DNA of 64,000 bases. Origin: Cladopsammia gracilis. Taxonomy: Eukaryota > Cnidaria > Anthozoa > Scleractinia > Dendrophylliidae. The notes under the pieces were generated by a model. It did no database searches. It had not been told where the DNA came from and was given only the letters and a program-made list of their open reading frames with translations. Both the position numbers and the translations under genes were made by a program. Below are positions 54,346-63,518 of the stretch, in pieces (the first letter of the stretch is position 1; each line of letters opens with the position of its first letter). The DNA lies in NCBI GenBank assembly GCA_022457155.1, contig JAJGOT010000603.1:372001-436000 (forward strand), read 5' to 3'.

Positions 54346-54484
54346 TATTATTTAAATATCTGTAAAATAAACATTTAAGTTATTTTTAAATATCTGTAAA
54401 ATAAACATTTAAGTTATTTTTAAATATCTGTAAAATAAACATTTAAGTTATTTTTAAATATCTGTAAAATAAACATTTTAAGTT
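54346..54484. promoter_or_regulatory. Four 34 bp tandem repeats in the divergent promoter region
   Basis: AAATATCTGTAAAATAAAC plus ATTTAAGTTATTTTT repeats four times (copies start 34 bp apart) exactly between the leftward and rightward gene blocks. It may hold promoter or origin sites. Confidence 0.6.
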
Positions 54485-54504
54485 TATCGACCTTATTAAA
54501 TAAA

Positions 54505-55140
54505 ATGAAAATACCGAATTATGATGTGATAAAAAGTAACGATAATAATCGTTCACTAAATGATTTTCTTAATGAAGATTTTCGTATGTTGATAACCGGT
54601 CAAACTCGATGCGGTAAAACAAACACCTTAATGCATATTCTTAGAAAGCCGCTCATTTACTACGATAAGATTTATCTATACTCGCCAAATCAACATCAGG
54701 ATAAAATTCAAGACTTGCAAAAATTAATGGAAAACGCTAGTCAAAGAGTTGGATATGATATTTTAGAACTTTACGGAGAAGATGATATTATGGACACAAC
54801 AGACTATCCGATCGATAATAGAAAAGTGGTGGTTTTTGATGATCTTATTAACGCTCCCCAAGCAGTTCAAAACAAAATCGCCAATCATTATACCGATGGT
54901 CGACATCATAAAATTTCCCCGATCTATCTATCCCAGTCTTACTACGATGTTCCACAGAAACTTCGACAGAACTGTTCCCACATGATTTTGTATCCGCCGA
55001 CGACTAAAAAGCATCTGAATCTGATTGCGCAAGAAAATCTAATAGATCCGGCTCTTTTCGATAAACTCGGTCCATATGAATTCTTATTTTTAGACAAAGA
55101 AAAGAAAAGTGTTACCAAGAACTTTGATGAGACTTTTTAA
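54505..55140 (+). CDS. A32/HerA-FtsK-type DNA-packaging ATPase
   Basis: 211 residues. Walker A GQTRCGKT, Walker B VVVFDDL and a sensor-like YLSQSYYDVPQKLRQNCS define the A32-type packaging ATPase of Polintons and nucleocytoviruses. It likely pumps element DNA into capsids. First of the rightward genes, 24 bases before the fibre-like gene. Confidence 0.9.
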   Translation: MKIPNYDVIKSNDNNRSLNDFLNEDFRMLITGQTRCGKTNTLMHILRKPLIYYDKIYLYSPNQHQDKIQDLQKLMENASQRVGYDILELYGEDDIMDTTDYPIDNRKVVVFDDLINAPQAVQNKIANHYTDGRHHKISPIYLSQSYYDVPQKLRQNCSHMILYPPTTKKHLNLIAQENLIDPALFDKLGPYEFLFLDKEKKSVTKNFDETF

Positions 55141-55164
55141 AATTATATGAAATAAGAATAGAGT

Positions 55165-56970
55165 ATGGGTATTTTCAATAATATCAGAAGATTCACCGAT
55201 TTCGATATATCGGAATATATAAAAAATTTCAATCAGCAGGTACAGACGAATACCGGCTTGAAATTAGATGTCAATAACAATTACGATATTCAACAAAAAC
55301 GTCTTGTAAATGTTGGTGAAGGAGTGGAAAATTATGATGCGATAACAAAACATCAGATGGAAAATGCGTTATCGACAAAACCAAATCCGACAGATGTTAT
55401 TCTTGTTGATGGATCGACTCATATGACCGGTGATTTAGATCTTCGAGGAAACAGATTGATTCTTCCCGGAGAGATCGATATGAACAGAAAACTTATCACA
55501 AATATGGACACGGACGAAGATAACGATTTATGCGCTGTCAATATGATAACTCTGAAAAAATTTCATCCTAATACACCTGAACCGACGCATGAGGTCGTAA
55601 AAAATATCGATCTGAAAGAACTGTATAATGTTGTTCAATCGAAACAACAGAGTTATCACGATTTAGGGGGAAATTATAACAATCTTGTCTCTTACAACGA
55701 TGTTAGGAATATTTTCTTATCTCGAAAAGAGATGTTTCCGATGGAGACTAGTTTAGATATGGGGAACAATACGGTTTACAATGTAAAGGACCCGACGGTC
55801 GCCGACCAAGGAGCCAATAAAAGATACGTGGATCGTATAATTTCGGGTAAATTGAGTAATCCGTCCGGTGAAGATTTCGATATGTCAAACCATAAGATTA
55901 TAAATTTAGAAGATCCGCAAAATAGTACCGACGCATGTAACAAATCTTATGTTGACGGCGCTGATAAAAATCTTGATCTCAAGATAGGTAATGTTGTAGT
56001 TCACATGATAGAATCAGAAGAAAAGCTTAAAAAATATGTTGACGAATCGCATATCACCACCTCGACAAATTTGAAAGATGATTTCCGGTACATAATGGAA
56101 AATGTCGACGAAAGCTCTTCCGAACATGATATAACCGTCACCGGTATAGTCGATTTGGTGGAGTCGCCGCATACGTTAAACAAAAAAGTCTACAGTCTTT
56201 TATTGCACAAACACCCGTTAAATAGCTACTCATCAAGAATCGGATTTAATATGTATAAATTACCAGAGGGAGAATATACCGTTTGTATTGAATTTATCCC
56301 GCCTACGATGAGAGGTGTTAGCGTTTATGTTCAATCGACTTCTATCAATATAAATAAACAATCGACAAAAAACTTTACGAATTACGCTAGAAGCATTATC
56401 AATTTGCATAAGTGGAAAATTTCACCGCCGGAATATATTATGGTCGATTTAAAATGTAGCGGCTCGCGAACATCAGCTTCGCAAGCTCAAGCCTATCTTG
56501 TAATTTACGGAATAAAAGGACACCGCTCAGATGTTCCGGCCAGTGTTTACGACACTCCTTATATTTTGGAGGGTAGGAAAATGGTTATGCAAACCGATCT
56601 GGATATGAACAGCTACTCAATTCTCAATTCTCCAAGTCCCAGCGGTGGTGCGTTTGTAATTAACGGTCTTTACAAGAGAACTGCAAATCAGACGTTTGCT
56701 CTATTTTTAGGAGAACCGGAAGTTATGGTTGTGGTTAAGTGTAAAATTGTAAAATGTTGTATAAACATTCTCGATACGCTCGAAACGTACCCTCCTATTG
56801 CTGTGTTGATAAACAATGTAATAGGAAGGGGAGAGGGTGGTAAGAAACAGGTCTGTCACTTGACTAACGAGATAAATATGGTAGAATGTGATGAATTTCG
56901 TGTGAGAGTACAAAGTTTACAAGGAACTGTCAATAAATGTTTGGTAAGTCTGTGGCTTGAGACGGTGTAA
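55165..56970 (+). CDS. Fibre-like virion protein with repeated shaft motifs
   Basis: 601 residues. A motif with D(L/F)DM.N..I.N..DP and later ANKRYVD or CNKSYVD recurs at roughly residues 95, 190, 230 and 470, similar to the beta-repeats of viral and phage fibre shafts. A helical segment (about 270-310) separates these from a globular C-terminal half. Attachment fibre is the likely role; the receptor is unknown. Confidence 0.7.
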   Translation: MGIFNNIRRFTDFDISEYIKNFNQQVQTNTGLKLDVNNNYDIQQKRLVNVGEGVENYDAITKHQMENALSTKPNPTDVILVDGSTHMTGDLDLRGNRLILPGEIDMNRKLITNMDTDEDNDLCAVNMITLKKFHPNTPEPTHEVVKNIDLKELYNVVQSKQQSYHDLGGNYNNLVSYNDVRNIFLSRKEMFPMETSLDMGNNTVYNVKDPTVADQGANKRYVDRIISGKLSNPSGEDFDMSNHKIINLEDPQNSTDACNKSYVDGADKNLDLKIGNVVVHMIESEEKLKKYVDESHITTSTNLKDDFRYIMENVDESSSEHDITVTGIVDLVESPHTLNKKVYSLLLHKHPLNSYSSRIGFNMYKLPEGEYTVCIEFIPPTMRGVSVYVQSTSININKQSTKNFTNYARSIINLHKWKISPPEYIMVDLKCSGSRTSASQAQAYLVIYGIKGHRSDVPASVYDTPYILEGRKMVMQTDLDMNSYSILNSPSPSGGAFVINGLYKRTANQTFALFLGEPEVMVVVKCKIVKCCINILDTLETYPPIAVLINNVIGRGEGGKKQVCHLTNEINMVECDEFRVRVQSLQGTVNKCLVSLWLETV

Positions 56971-56986
56971 TTTTTACGCGATTCAA

Positions 56987-57015
56987 AATTTATTATACGC
57001 CACGTATAATAAATT
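56987..57015. terminator. Perfect hairpin between convergent genes
   Basis: AATTTATTATACG/CGTATAATAAATT, 13 bp arms, CCA loop, 16 nt after the fibre-like stop and 15 nt after the stop of the leftward gene at 57031, so it can serve both. AATAAA on both strands. Confidence 0.6.
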
Positions 57016-57030
57016 AGATGATCTTTCACA

Positions 57031-57165
57031 CTAGTGTGTAGCGTGTTCAAGCGCTTCTACGACCTCTCTAGCGATTTCTCGAGTTTCTCTTAACCATTGA
57101 GGAGATAAATCTTGAAAGATATGCTCATTTATAAAAGAGACAAGAATGAAAGCGAATGCGATCAT
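57031..57165 (-). CDS. Small hydrophobic-start protein, unrecognised
   Basis: 44 codons with ATG at 57165. MIAFAFILVSFI could be a signal or membrane segment, followed by a charged helix (RETREIAREVVEALE). It diverges from the next rightward gene by 30 bases. Small, so uncertain. Confidence 0.4.
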   Translation of the reverse strand: MIAFAFILVSFINEHIFQDLSPQWLRETREIAREVVEALEHATH

Positions 57166-57195
57166 TTTTAAAATTATATTATTATTCTTTATAAA

Positions 57196-57678
57196 ATGAG
57201 ATACGATCTTTTTGCATTCAATCACATCGATACATCGATCGATGAGACAAAATTAACAGCTATCAAATCCCTTTACAGTTTTTATCACAAGAAATGGTGG
57301 TGTTATAAAAAGACTTTTAGACATCTCAAACGGATGAATCTCTTGTGTAAACTGTCTTCATCCTCTCTTATCGCAGGTGGTACGATTGCCGGTGGAATTA
57401 CGTTGAACCCTGTTATTTTAGGTGTCATTTCCGGTGCAGGGTTGTTGGTCAAAACATTTACCGATTATAAAAATTATAACCGACGGATCGAGATGAGTAA
57501 ATTTGCATTTACAACATACCAGAAAGTTTTGGTTGATTTACGGTCTTGCTTACGTGGAAAACAGTTCGATCACGAATCGTTTGTTAACGATATGAGGTTG
57601 ATCGATGAGATAATCATCGATTTATGCCCAGTAATAAATAACCGAATCGAAGATCGATATGATAAAAAATTCAAATGA
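57196..57678 (+). CDS. Putative membrane protein of unknown function
   Basis: 160 residues. YHKKWWCYKKTFRHLKRMN precedes two hydrophobic Gly-rich segments (about 55-85: AGGTIAGGITLNPVILGVIS), then a helical region. The layout resembles small two-helix membrane proteins seen in Polintons and large DNA viruses (SLATT-like). AATAAATAAA follows the stop. Confidence 0.6.
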   Translation: MRYDLFAFNHIDTSIDETKLTAIKSLYSFYHKKWWCYKKTFRHLKRMNLLCKLSSSSLIAGGTIAGGITLNPVILGVISGAGLLVKTFTDYKNYNRRIEMSKFAFTTYQKVLVDLRSCLRGKQFDHESFVNDMRLIDEIIIDLCPVINNRIEDRYDKKFK

Positions 57679-57710
57679 ACATAAAGATTTGGTATTAAAT
57701 AAATAAAACA

Positions 57711-57911
57711 ATGGGCACAAGTGGTGAATGGGAAATGCCGTTGATTAATCGAACAGATTATACCTTCAAAGAATTACGTCATTTAGCAAAAGAGAAGAAA
57801 ATTAAAGGTTGGTATCTAATGCAAAAAGCTAAATTACTTTCTGCTTTAGCTGAATTAGATATATATGAACCTTTAGTAAAAGTTCGTAAAGTCAAATTTT
57901 GTGATTGTTGA
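57711..57911 (+). CDS. SAP-like small protein
   Basis: 66 residues. YTFKELRHLAKEKKIKGW...KAKLLSALAEL is a SAP/Rho-N-like helix-extended-helix, related to the N-termini of DNA polymerase B and of the 58535 gene in this element. It ends abruptly in KFCDC where its paralogue starts a Cys/His array, so it may be truncated. DNA binding is inferred. Confidence 0.6.
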   Translation: MGTSGEWEMPLINRTDYTFKELRHLAKEKKIKGWYLMQKAKLLSALAELDIYEPLVKVRKVKFCDC

Positions 57912-58534
57912 AAAAAGATACGATTCATAAAAAAGTGCAAAACCCTGGTCGGGGGGTGCTCGGTTGGCTGTTTCTGTGCCTCACCGAAGTGAGGACTTTT
58001 GCCTCACCGAAGTGAGGACTTTTCCCACTGACAAAGCGGGTGTCATCCCATTTTATACCTCTGGGTGAGGTTAAGTTCTCCGAAGAGATCTTTGAGCACC
58101 CCCCTGTTATCAGTTGGGCCGAGGCTGGTTCACCAGAGCGTAGTCAACTGACTCAACTACACTGCTACCTCGTAGGTCTGACATCGTATGAACCGTAAGC
58201 AGGGTTCTGACAGTGGCCAACCGTCTCCCCCCTGAGTTCTATCGAATTACAGACTTATTAATATATATAGTTTCATCGAACTATTTATATAGGTAGGAGT
58301 TATCGCGCTCACACATGTGGTACGTGTCAAGTGTCACGCGCGCGTTTCACGCGTGACTGCGCATGCACTTTAGAAGGTTTCACACTTGAATGAACACGTA
58401 CGCAATTCTCGGAAAAGATGAATAAATTAAGACCGATTTCTCGGAAACGTCGTGATAAACAAACGACTCGAAAGCGCTTGCTAATCAAACCACTGTTGTG
58501 GTGGTCTTAAAAATATAAAGTATCTTATAGAAGA
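57912..58534. other. GC-rich structured non-coding island
   Basis: No frame. 57945-58235 is GC-rich, unlike its neighbours, and has many stems (see the RNA entry). Further right: an ATATATAGTT/AACTAT(T)TATAT hairpin near 58262 and GTCACGCG/CGCGTGAC at 58332-58356. Confidence 0.6.
57929..58232 (-). ncRNA. Candidate structured RNA, possibly Pol III
   Basis: On the minus strand three hairpins carry C(UUCG)G loops (58077-58088, 58002-58017, 57979-57994; the last two identical). TATAAAA lies at 58051-58057 and T6 at 57929-57934, giving a possible RNA of about 95 nt. A wider fold closes the island: GGGGGG and CGGTTGGC pair with CCCCCC and GCCAACCG at the two ends (57951-57968 with 58216-58232). 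A competing 11 bp pairing uses the same strand (57951-57961 with 58094-58104). An inserted MITE is the alternative. Confidence 0.45.
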
Positions 58535-58911
58535 ATGGAAAAGCAAGAATCGAAACCTAAAGTTACGGTAAAAGATCTCAAAGCTATGGCAAAAGAGCAG
58601 AAAATTAAAGGATGGCATCTGATGCGAAAAGCCGAACTGATTGAAGCTTTACAAGCTGTTGAACAACAAGAACCTACGAAGCCGCCAATGGCTAGAGCAA
58701 AACTTTGTCCACACGGTAAAAATAAATACAGTTGTAAGATTGCGGTGGAAACGGAATCTGTATTCACGGGAATAACAAATACTATTGTAAGGAGTGCTCG
58801 GGAAAACAGATTTGTGAACACAGCCGTGTAAAATATTCTTGCAAAGATTGTGGTGGAAACGGTATCTGTATTCATGGGAAAAACAAGCGCTGTTGTAAGG
58901 ATTGTAGGTAG
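58535..58911 (+). pseudogene. SAP-like plus Cys/His repeat protein, frameshifted
   Basis: SAP-like N-terminus (VTVKDLKAMAKEQKIKGWH), then a Cys/His repeat of the C.HGK.K..CK.C type known from giant-virus zinc repeat proteins. The frame breaks near 58738 by a one-base loss, and further repeats (ICIHGK twice) continue in the next frame to a stop at 58909-58911. As read it stops at 58831. A sequencing error is possible. No canonical slippery heptamer is present, so I do not call it programmed. Confidence 0.7.
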
Positions 58912-58954
58912 GAAAAAATGGTCTTAAAGAAAATAATTTGTAATACTAACAAAC

Positions 58955-59626
58955 ATGCAACTGTCAATTCTCTCAGATGTTCGCAATGAAGATATTATTT
59001 TCAGCAAACCGATAAAAAATGACCTTTACAATTATCAAAGGATTAAAATACAGATCGATTACGGTGATAATAAAAAAGGACCTTTAGTCATTGAAACACC
59101 GTTTCTTTTCAGTTTTGGTGTAACCGAAAGAAGAAGTAAAGAAGACGGAACTCGTGAGCTACTTGGATATTCTATTCCGGTCTGTTTATGGTCCAAAGAC
59201 AATCAACCGACACCGGACGAAGAAGAGTTTTATTTTTCTTTGGAAAATTTTGAAGAACTTTGCCGTAAGCACTTGGAAGAGACTTTTGATCCAGAAATTG
59301 CTGGCGAATTAAATAATATTTTGTATTGCAAGAGCAGTGATATAGGAAATAATCCACCGATATTGTATGCCAAACTCAATTATTCGGAAAAGTCGAATAA
59401 GTTCTTGACGTTATTCAAAGTGAAAGGAAACAAAAATGTTGATCCGCTCGACTATCTAAACACATATTGCCATGTGAAATTAGCTTTGTTGATCGATAGT
59501 ATCTATATCGGTGAAAAAGCTGTTTCGATTCAGATAAAGGTTCATGAGGTATATTTCAGACCGTTGCCACAACGAGAATCGCTATTATCGATACCTGAAG
59601 AAAGCGATGATGAAGAAGAAGATTGA
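58955..59626 (+). CDS. Nucleocytovirus-like protein, possible ssDNA-binding, copy 1
   Basis: 223 residues. IIFSKPIKN, GPLVIETPFLFSFGV, LLGYSIPVCLW, VKLALLIDSIYIG and an acidic tail (EESDDEEED) resemble a family of nucleocytovirus proteins (DUF5871/DUF2738 type, from memory) suspected to bind single-stranded DNA. An acidic tail also fits such proteins. Assignment needs a profile search. Confidence 0.55.
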   Translation: MQLSILSDVRNEDIIFSKPIKNDLYNYQRIKIQIDYGDNKKGPLVIETPFLFSFGVTERRSKEDGTRELLGYSIPVCLWSKDNQPTPDEEEFYFSLENFEELCRKHLEETFDPEIAGELNNILYCKSSDIGNNPPILYAKLNYSEKSNKFLTLFKVKGNKNVDPLDYLNTYCHVKLALLIDSIYIGEKAVSIQIKVHEVYFRPLPQRESLLSIPEESDDEEED

Positions 59627-59637
59627 ATATCTGTTTA

Positions 59638-59667
59638 TTTTTCATTTCTTTTACTAGAAATGAAAAA
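59638..59667 (+). terminator. Hairpin after copy 1 stop
   Basis: TTTTTCATTTC/GAAATGAAAAA with an 8-base loop, 11 nt after the stop at 59626. Same stem as at 47557-47584. Confidence 0.5.
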
Positions 59668-59703
59668 ATCGTCTTAAAAAATAAATATGGTAATATAACA
59701 AAT

Positions 59704-60381
59704 ATGAATCCTTCAAAAGTTTTAGAATATTTATCGAATATTATTTTCCATAAACCGGTAAAAAACAGCAAAACCGGTTTTGAAATAATCAAAATTGAAA
59801 CCCGTTACGGACCGCTAGTAATCGATTCACCATTTCTTACAATTTTGGGTGTAAAAGAGACATATAGTCAAAACGAAAGTAGTAAACTACTTGGTTACAC
59901 CATTCCTGTTCGCTTATACGGTGAAGAAGGATGCAGTCGAATGTCAACGAAAGAAGAAGAAAAGTTTATTGATTGTATGGTTTTTATTAGAGACATCTGT
60001 AGGCGACATTTAAAAAGTGTTTATGGTGAAAAAATAGCTAATAAGATAAAAGGTATTTTTTATGGTTTTCAGTTTGAAGGTATGGGTACAAGAATTACTG
60101 GGGGATCGATTCGATCTGAAATGTTTAATGTTAAACTTAACAGATATTCAAAACAAAGGGATAAGATCTTAACAAGAATCGCAAAGAGAAAGCTAGAAAA
60201 AGTCAAATTGGCTCTGATTATTGATAGTATCTATATCAGCAAAGAAGAAGTTTCATTTCAAGTTACGGTACATGATATATATGTTAACCCACAAGATTCG
60301 CTACTAACAATACCTGAAGAAAGCGAAGAGGATGAAGTTTTTTCTTCAAACTGTCCTGTGTTAACAATGAGTATCGATTAA
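59704..60381 (+). CDS. Nucleocytovirus-like protein, possible ssDNA-binding, copy 2
   Basis: About 225 residues from ATG 59704, chosen because the upstream Met (59623) would run through the hairpin and because this start aligns with copy 1 (IIFHKPVKN, GPLVIDSPFL, LLGYTIPVRLY, KLALIIDSIYIS, PEESEEDE). Tandem duplicate of copy 1, well diverged. Its last five codons and stop lie within the right TIR. Confidence 0.6.
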   Translation: MNPSKVLEYLSNIIFHKPVKNSKTGFEIIKIETRYGPLVIDSPFLTILGVKETYSQNESSKLLGYTIPVRLYGEEGCSRMSTKEEEKFIDCMVFIRDICRRHLKSVYGEKIANKIKGIFYGFQFEGMGTRITGGSIRSEMFNVKLNRYSKQRDKILTRIAKRKLEKVKLALIIDSIYISKEEVSFQVTVHDIYVNPQDSLLTIPEESEEDEVFSSNCPVLTMSID

Positions 60382-60707
60382 AACACTATATCTGGAAAGT
60401 GCCTCATGAGGATGTTTTTTTTTTTGGAAAGTGCCTCATGAGGATGTTTTTTTTTGGAAAGTGCCTCATGAGGGATGTGTGTTTTTTGGAAAGTGAGCCA
60501 GAATTTTTTCAAAAACGGGTAAGATGGTTACCCACTGGGTTTTTACCGAGGAAAATTTCCAAAATACACTAAATTAACGACAATTTTGGAAATTTAACGA
60601 GGATTTTTTGAAAAAATCTTGAAAAATTTAACGAGGAAATCTAACGGACAAAATTCGATACTTTTATGGGTGATGTAAAGTGCCGTATAGTGCCTTATAT
60701 AACTACT
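60366..60707 (-). repeat. Polinton right TIR, 342 bp
   Basis: Inverse of the left TIR with no difference seen by eye. Confidence 0.95.
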
Positions 60708-61338
60708 GTCAGTACTTGTAACAAAAAAAAAGTTAACATTGTAAGTTAAAATCCAAGCTGAAAGTTTAATCTTGAAGAATTGAGGACCAAGAGGTATAGA
60801 AGATGCTTAAAGGTTTTATTTGCCTACGGTAGTACAAATTTCAACCAAACTAAACATTCACAACTGATGACTGTTTCTCACCTAATTATTAGTCCAGTTA
60901 CAATGTGGTTAGCTTATAAAAAATTGGATATCTTCACGCTCCCTGTCCCCGTATGGCAGTATTAAAGGATACCAATACCTGTTACTATAGCAACAATACC
61001 TTGGCCACTCCTGAGACTACCAAATCAATCAGACTGCAAATTATGCTTACTAATGTTTAGCCGGGGCGTGGGGGGGGGGATCAAAATCATTATGACTACC
61101 TGGTAGAAATTTAAAAACAATGGTCTGATCTTCTGTCCACATGCAGTAAATTGTGGCATTGCATGTATTTAACTTTAATCCCACAGTCATATTCACATTA
61201 AAAAAACAATATTGCAACAACAAACAGTGACATTCTCTCTGTGGTGGTGATAATCATTCTGTATTTTGTATTGCACATGACTGTGAACATTCTGCAAAAT
61301 CTATGGATTTATAATGTATTCCCTCTAACTGGAACAAA
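60708..61338. other. No gene seen
   Basis: AT-rich flank of the Polinton; a G-run near 61070. Confidence 0.5.
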
Positions 61339-62098
61339 CCTAGGGAGGGTTCATAATTTATGTAGGGGAGGGGGGCTATGTCGATTTTTAGGGGTTATGT
61401 CGATTTTTAGGGGACGTAGACCCCGGTGGTGTGGTCAACCTTGCGGGTTGTGGGATTGGAAGGGATGGCACCTCGCATGGGACCTGAGTCCCGTTCGTGC
61501 CTTTCCCTCTGGACTGTATGAGTCCAGAAAAATTGTTAGAATTTTTTCTCGTTAGGTTTTAGGGGGAGGGCTATCGAAAATTTCTCTGGACGTGAAAGAA
61601 GGTATAAGGGGGGACCATCGAAAAAGATTCAATAAAAACCGCCACCATCAGTTTACTCAATGTCATATTTAGCACTAAGAGGCTGAGAGGGGAAAAGGAA
61701 GCACGTAGAGGATGATTGGATGGGGAAAGAGAGGAGCTGGGGAGACCATGCCTTTGGCTCTTGCCATCGTCTCCCACGCGCTTATTAATTTTTATTTAAA
61801 ATTTTATTAATGGGATACCAGTGGGAGCCTCTGCGGAGGAGAGTCCGTGTTCTAAAGTTTATATTCCAATTGGTTCCAGTTAGTACACCATGTCATCAGG
61901 GTTTTGTTTGATGGTGGTGGTGGAGAAGGGGGGGGGGTCATGATATTTTGTCCACGGTTGTGGGATATGCAATGGGGGGGGGGGAGGAAAAACACATCAA
62001 ATAATAGGGGTCTTCCAAAAATTGCAAGGGAAAAAAATCTAAAATCTACATAGCTCCCCCTCTACATAAATTATGAAAACTATGAACCCTCCCCTAGT
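61339..62098. mobile_element. MITE with CTAGGG(G)AGGGTTCATA ends
   Basis: The left end at 61339 and the inverse at about 62045-62098 share GGAGGGTTCATA, CATAATTTATGTAG and GCTATGT(C/A)GATTTT. Interior has no recognisable transposase. Target duplication not certain. Confidence 0.6.
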
Positions 62099-63415
62099 GG
62101 ACCCCATGTTTTCCACAGAGCCTGCAATAACAAAATCTCAATAACACAAATAACACAGAACTAATTATAATATTCATAACTATACATGACACAAGGGAAC
62201 TATAATATTGTATTTTTTAAATTATTGATTGTGAATTGCATAACATGTGATTTAAATTATTTTATTTCTGGTTTGATATTCTATACTGAGATCTGTTTTA
62301 TTTTTACATGTGCAGCTGCTTATAAATTATTATATTAGGGGGCGGGCTGATTCATGACCGCACTTTTTTTAGAACATTCACTGTATAAATCATTCTTACC
62401 TGTCGTTTTTGGCGTCTTTTTCCATGTTTTAAAATCATCCCAAAGGGACCTTCGTTGCTGTTTTGCCATCTTCTCTCACTATGTATGGAACCCAACCTAT
62501 AAGAAAAGTGTATGTCAAGTTAATCCTACCACTTTATCATATCAATTTTTACACAAGGAATGCAGACATGTGCATGTGTATATACGGGGTATATGTATTC
62601 ATTTATTGTTCAATTTAATAATTGAAGGGCTAGATGGAAAACTATGCTACATGTAGGTGAATATTTAAATAACAGACTCTCTAAGTTGTTGTACATGTAG
62701 TATATAATTGCTAGGTGGAAAACTATGCAAAGTGAATTTTTTTGTTTCTACTAACTATAATATATATTAGTTGCTGTTACCAGATTAACTCACTCTTGTA
62801 TCTTACAAAATCTCAAATGAGTCAATATCTGAAGTCTACTTTTAATTTTTGAATTTCAATGTGTGGTTACCTCCTGAACTCATGCACTTACTCACTAGCA
62901 ACTGGCAACCAAACTTTGAAATTCAATCTAAGCCAATTCGTGCTCCTTAATGATCTCAGTAAGTGAGAGGAATTTAATAGCGAGATCTGTTGTTGTGTCC
63001 TGTCTGGTAAATCAGACTGGATAACCATGAAAAACTGATCTTGATCAGTTTAATTCGATGTCGTGTTCAACCATATGGCCATGTATAGTTGCACACTGCA
63101 TCCTGCACACAAGAGAGTCTTTAATAATCCCATTATTTTGTTGTGTTAACCAAATTTTACTGAGTAAGCCGCAACTTATTTTAATTGTTTTTTATTCATT
63201 TCATTTTAATTAACAGTTAAAAACTTCGGCTAAAAATTTATTGCTTTAAAAAAACTGAGTCATATCAAAATTAAGAAGTATTAAAACACAAATCAATTTT
63301 GATTCCAAACTGTTTACGGATTTGAAGATACTGTACACATCTGGTATAAATTTGAAGTACAACTTAATAGCATTCTGTTCAAGAGTTATTAATTATTTTA
63401 AAGGCGGCCTGGCGC
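62099..63415. other. No gene seen
   Basis: AT-rich; short frames only. Confidence 0.5.
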
Positions 63416-63518
63416 ACGCTACTGGTGTACACGAGCGTAACACCGTGCCTATGCACTAATTCACGCTTCTGTCAAAGGCACGGATTTTGTGCAAAAGCAC
63501 AGGGGAGAAAAACAAGTT

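Larger units (their letters stand above)
43037..60707. mobile_element. Polinton/Maverick, apparently complete, 17.67 kb
   Basis: 342 bp terminal inverted repeats begin AGTAGTTATATAAGG and end in the inverse, AG...CT as in Polintons. The hallmark set is present: DNA polymerase B, retrovirus-type integrase, adenain-like protease, A32-type ATPase, major and minor capsid proteins. Left-side genes run leftward to 54.34 kb; right-side genes run rightward from 54.5 kb. All hallmark frames are open. No clear 6 bp target duplication (CTTAAC left, GTCAGT right). Confidence 0.95.

Noticed and set aside
58100..58200. tRNA in the Polinton GC island
   Set aside because: An A-box-like word exists on the minus strand but no B box or T arm follows.
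58720..58745. Third programmed frameshift in the Polinton
   Set aside because: Break falls at TGT AAG ATT with no slippery heptamer; a lost base explains it.
43031..60713. Shifted TIR boundaries to recover a target duplication
   Set aside because: Starting one or two bases further out (CAG or ACAG) still gives unequal flanks.
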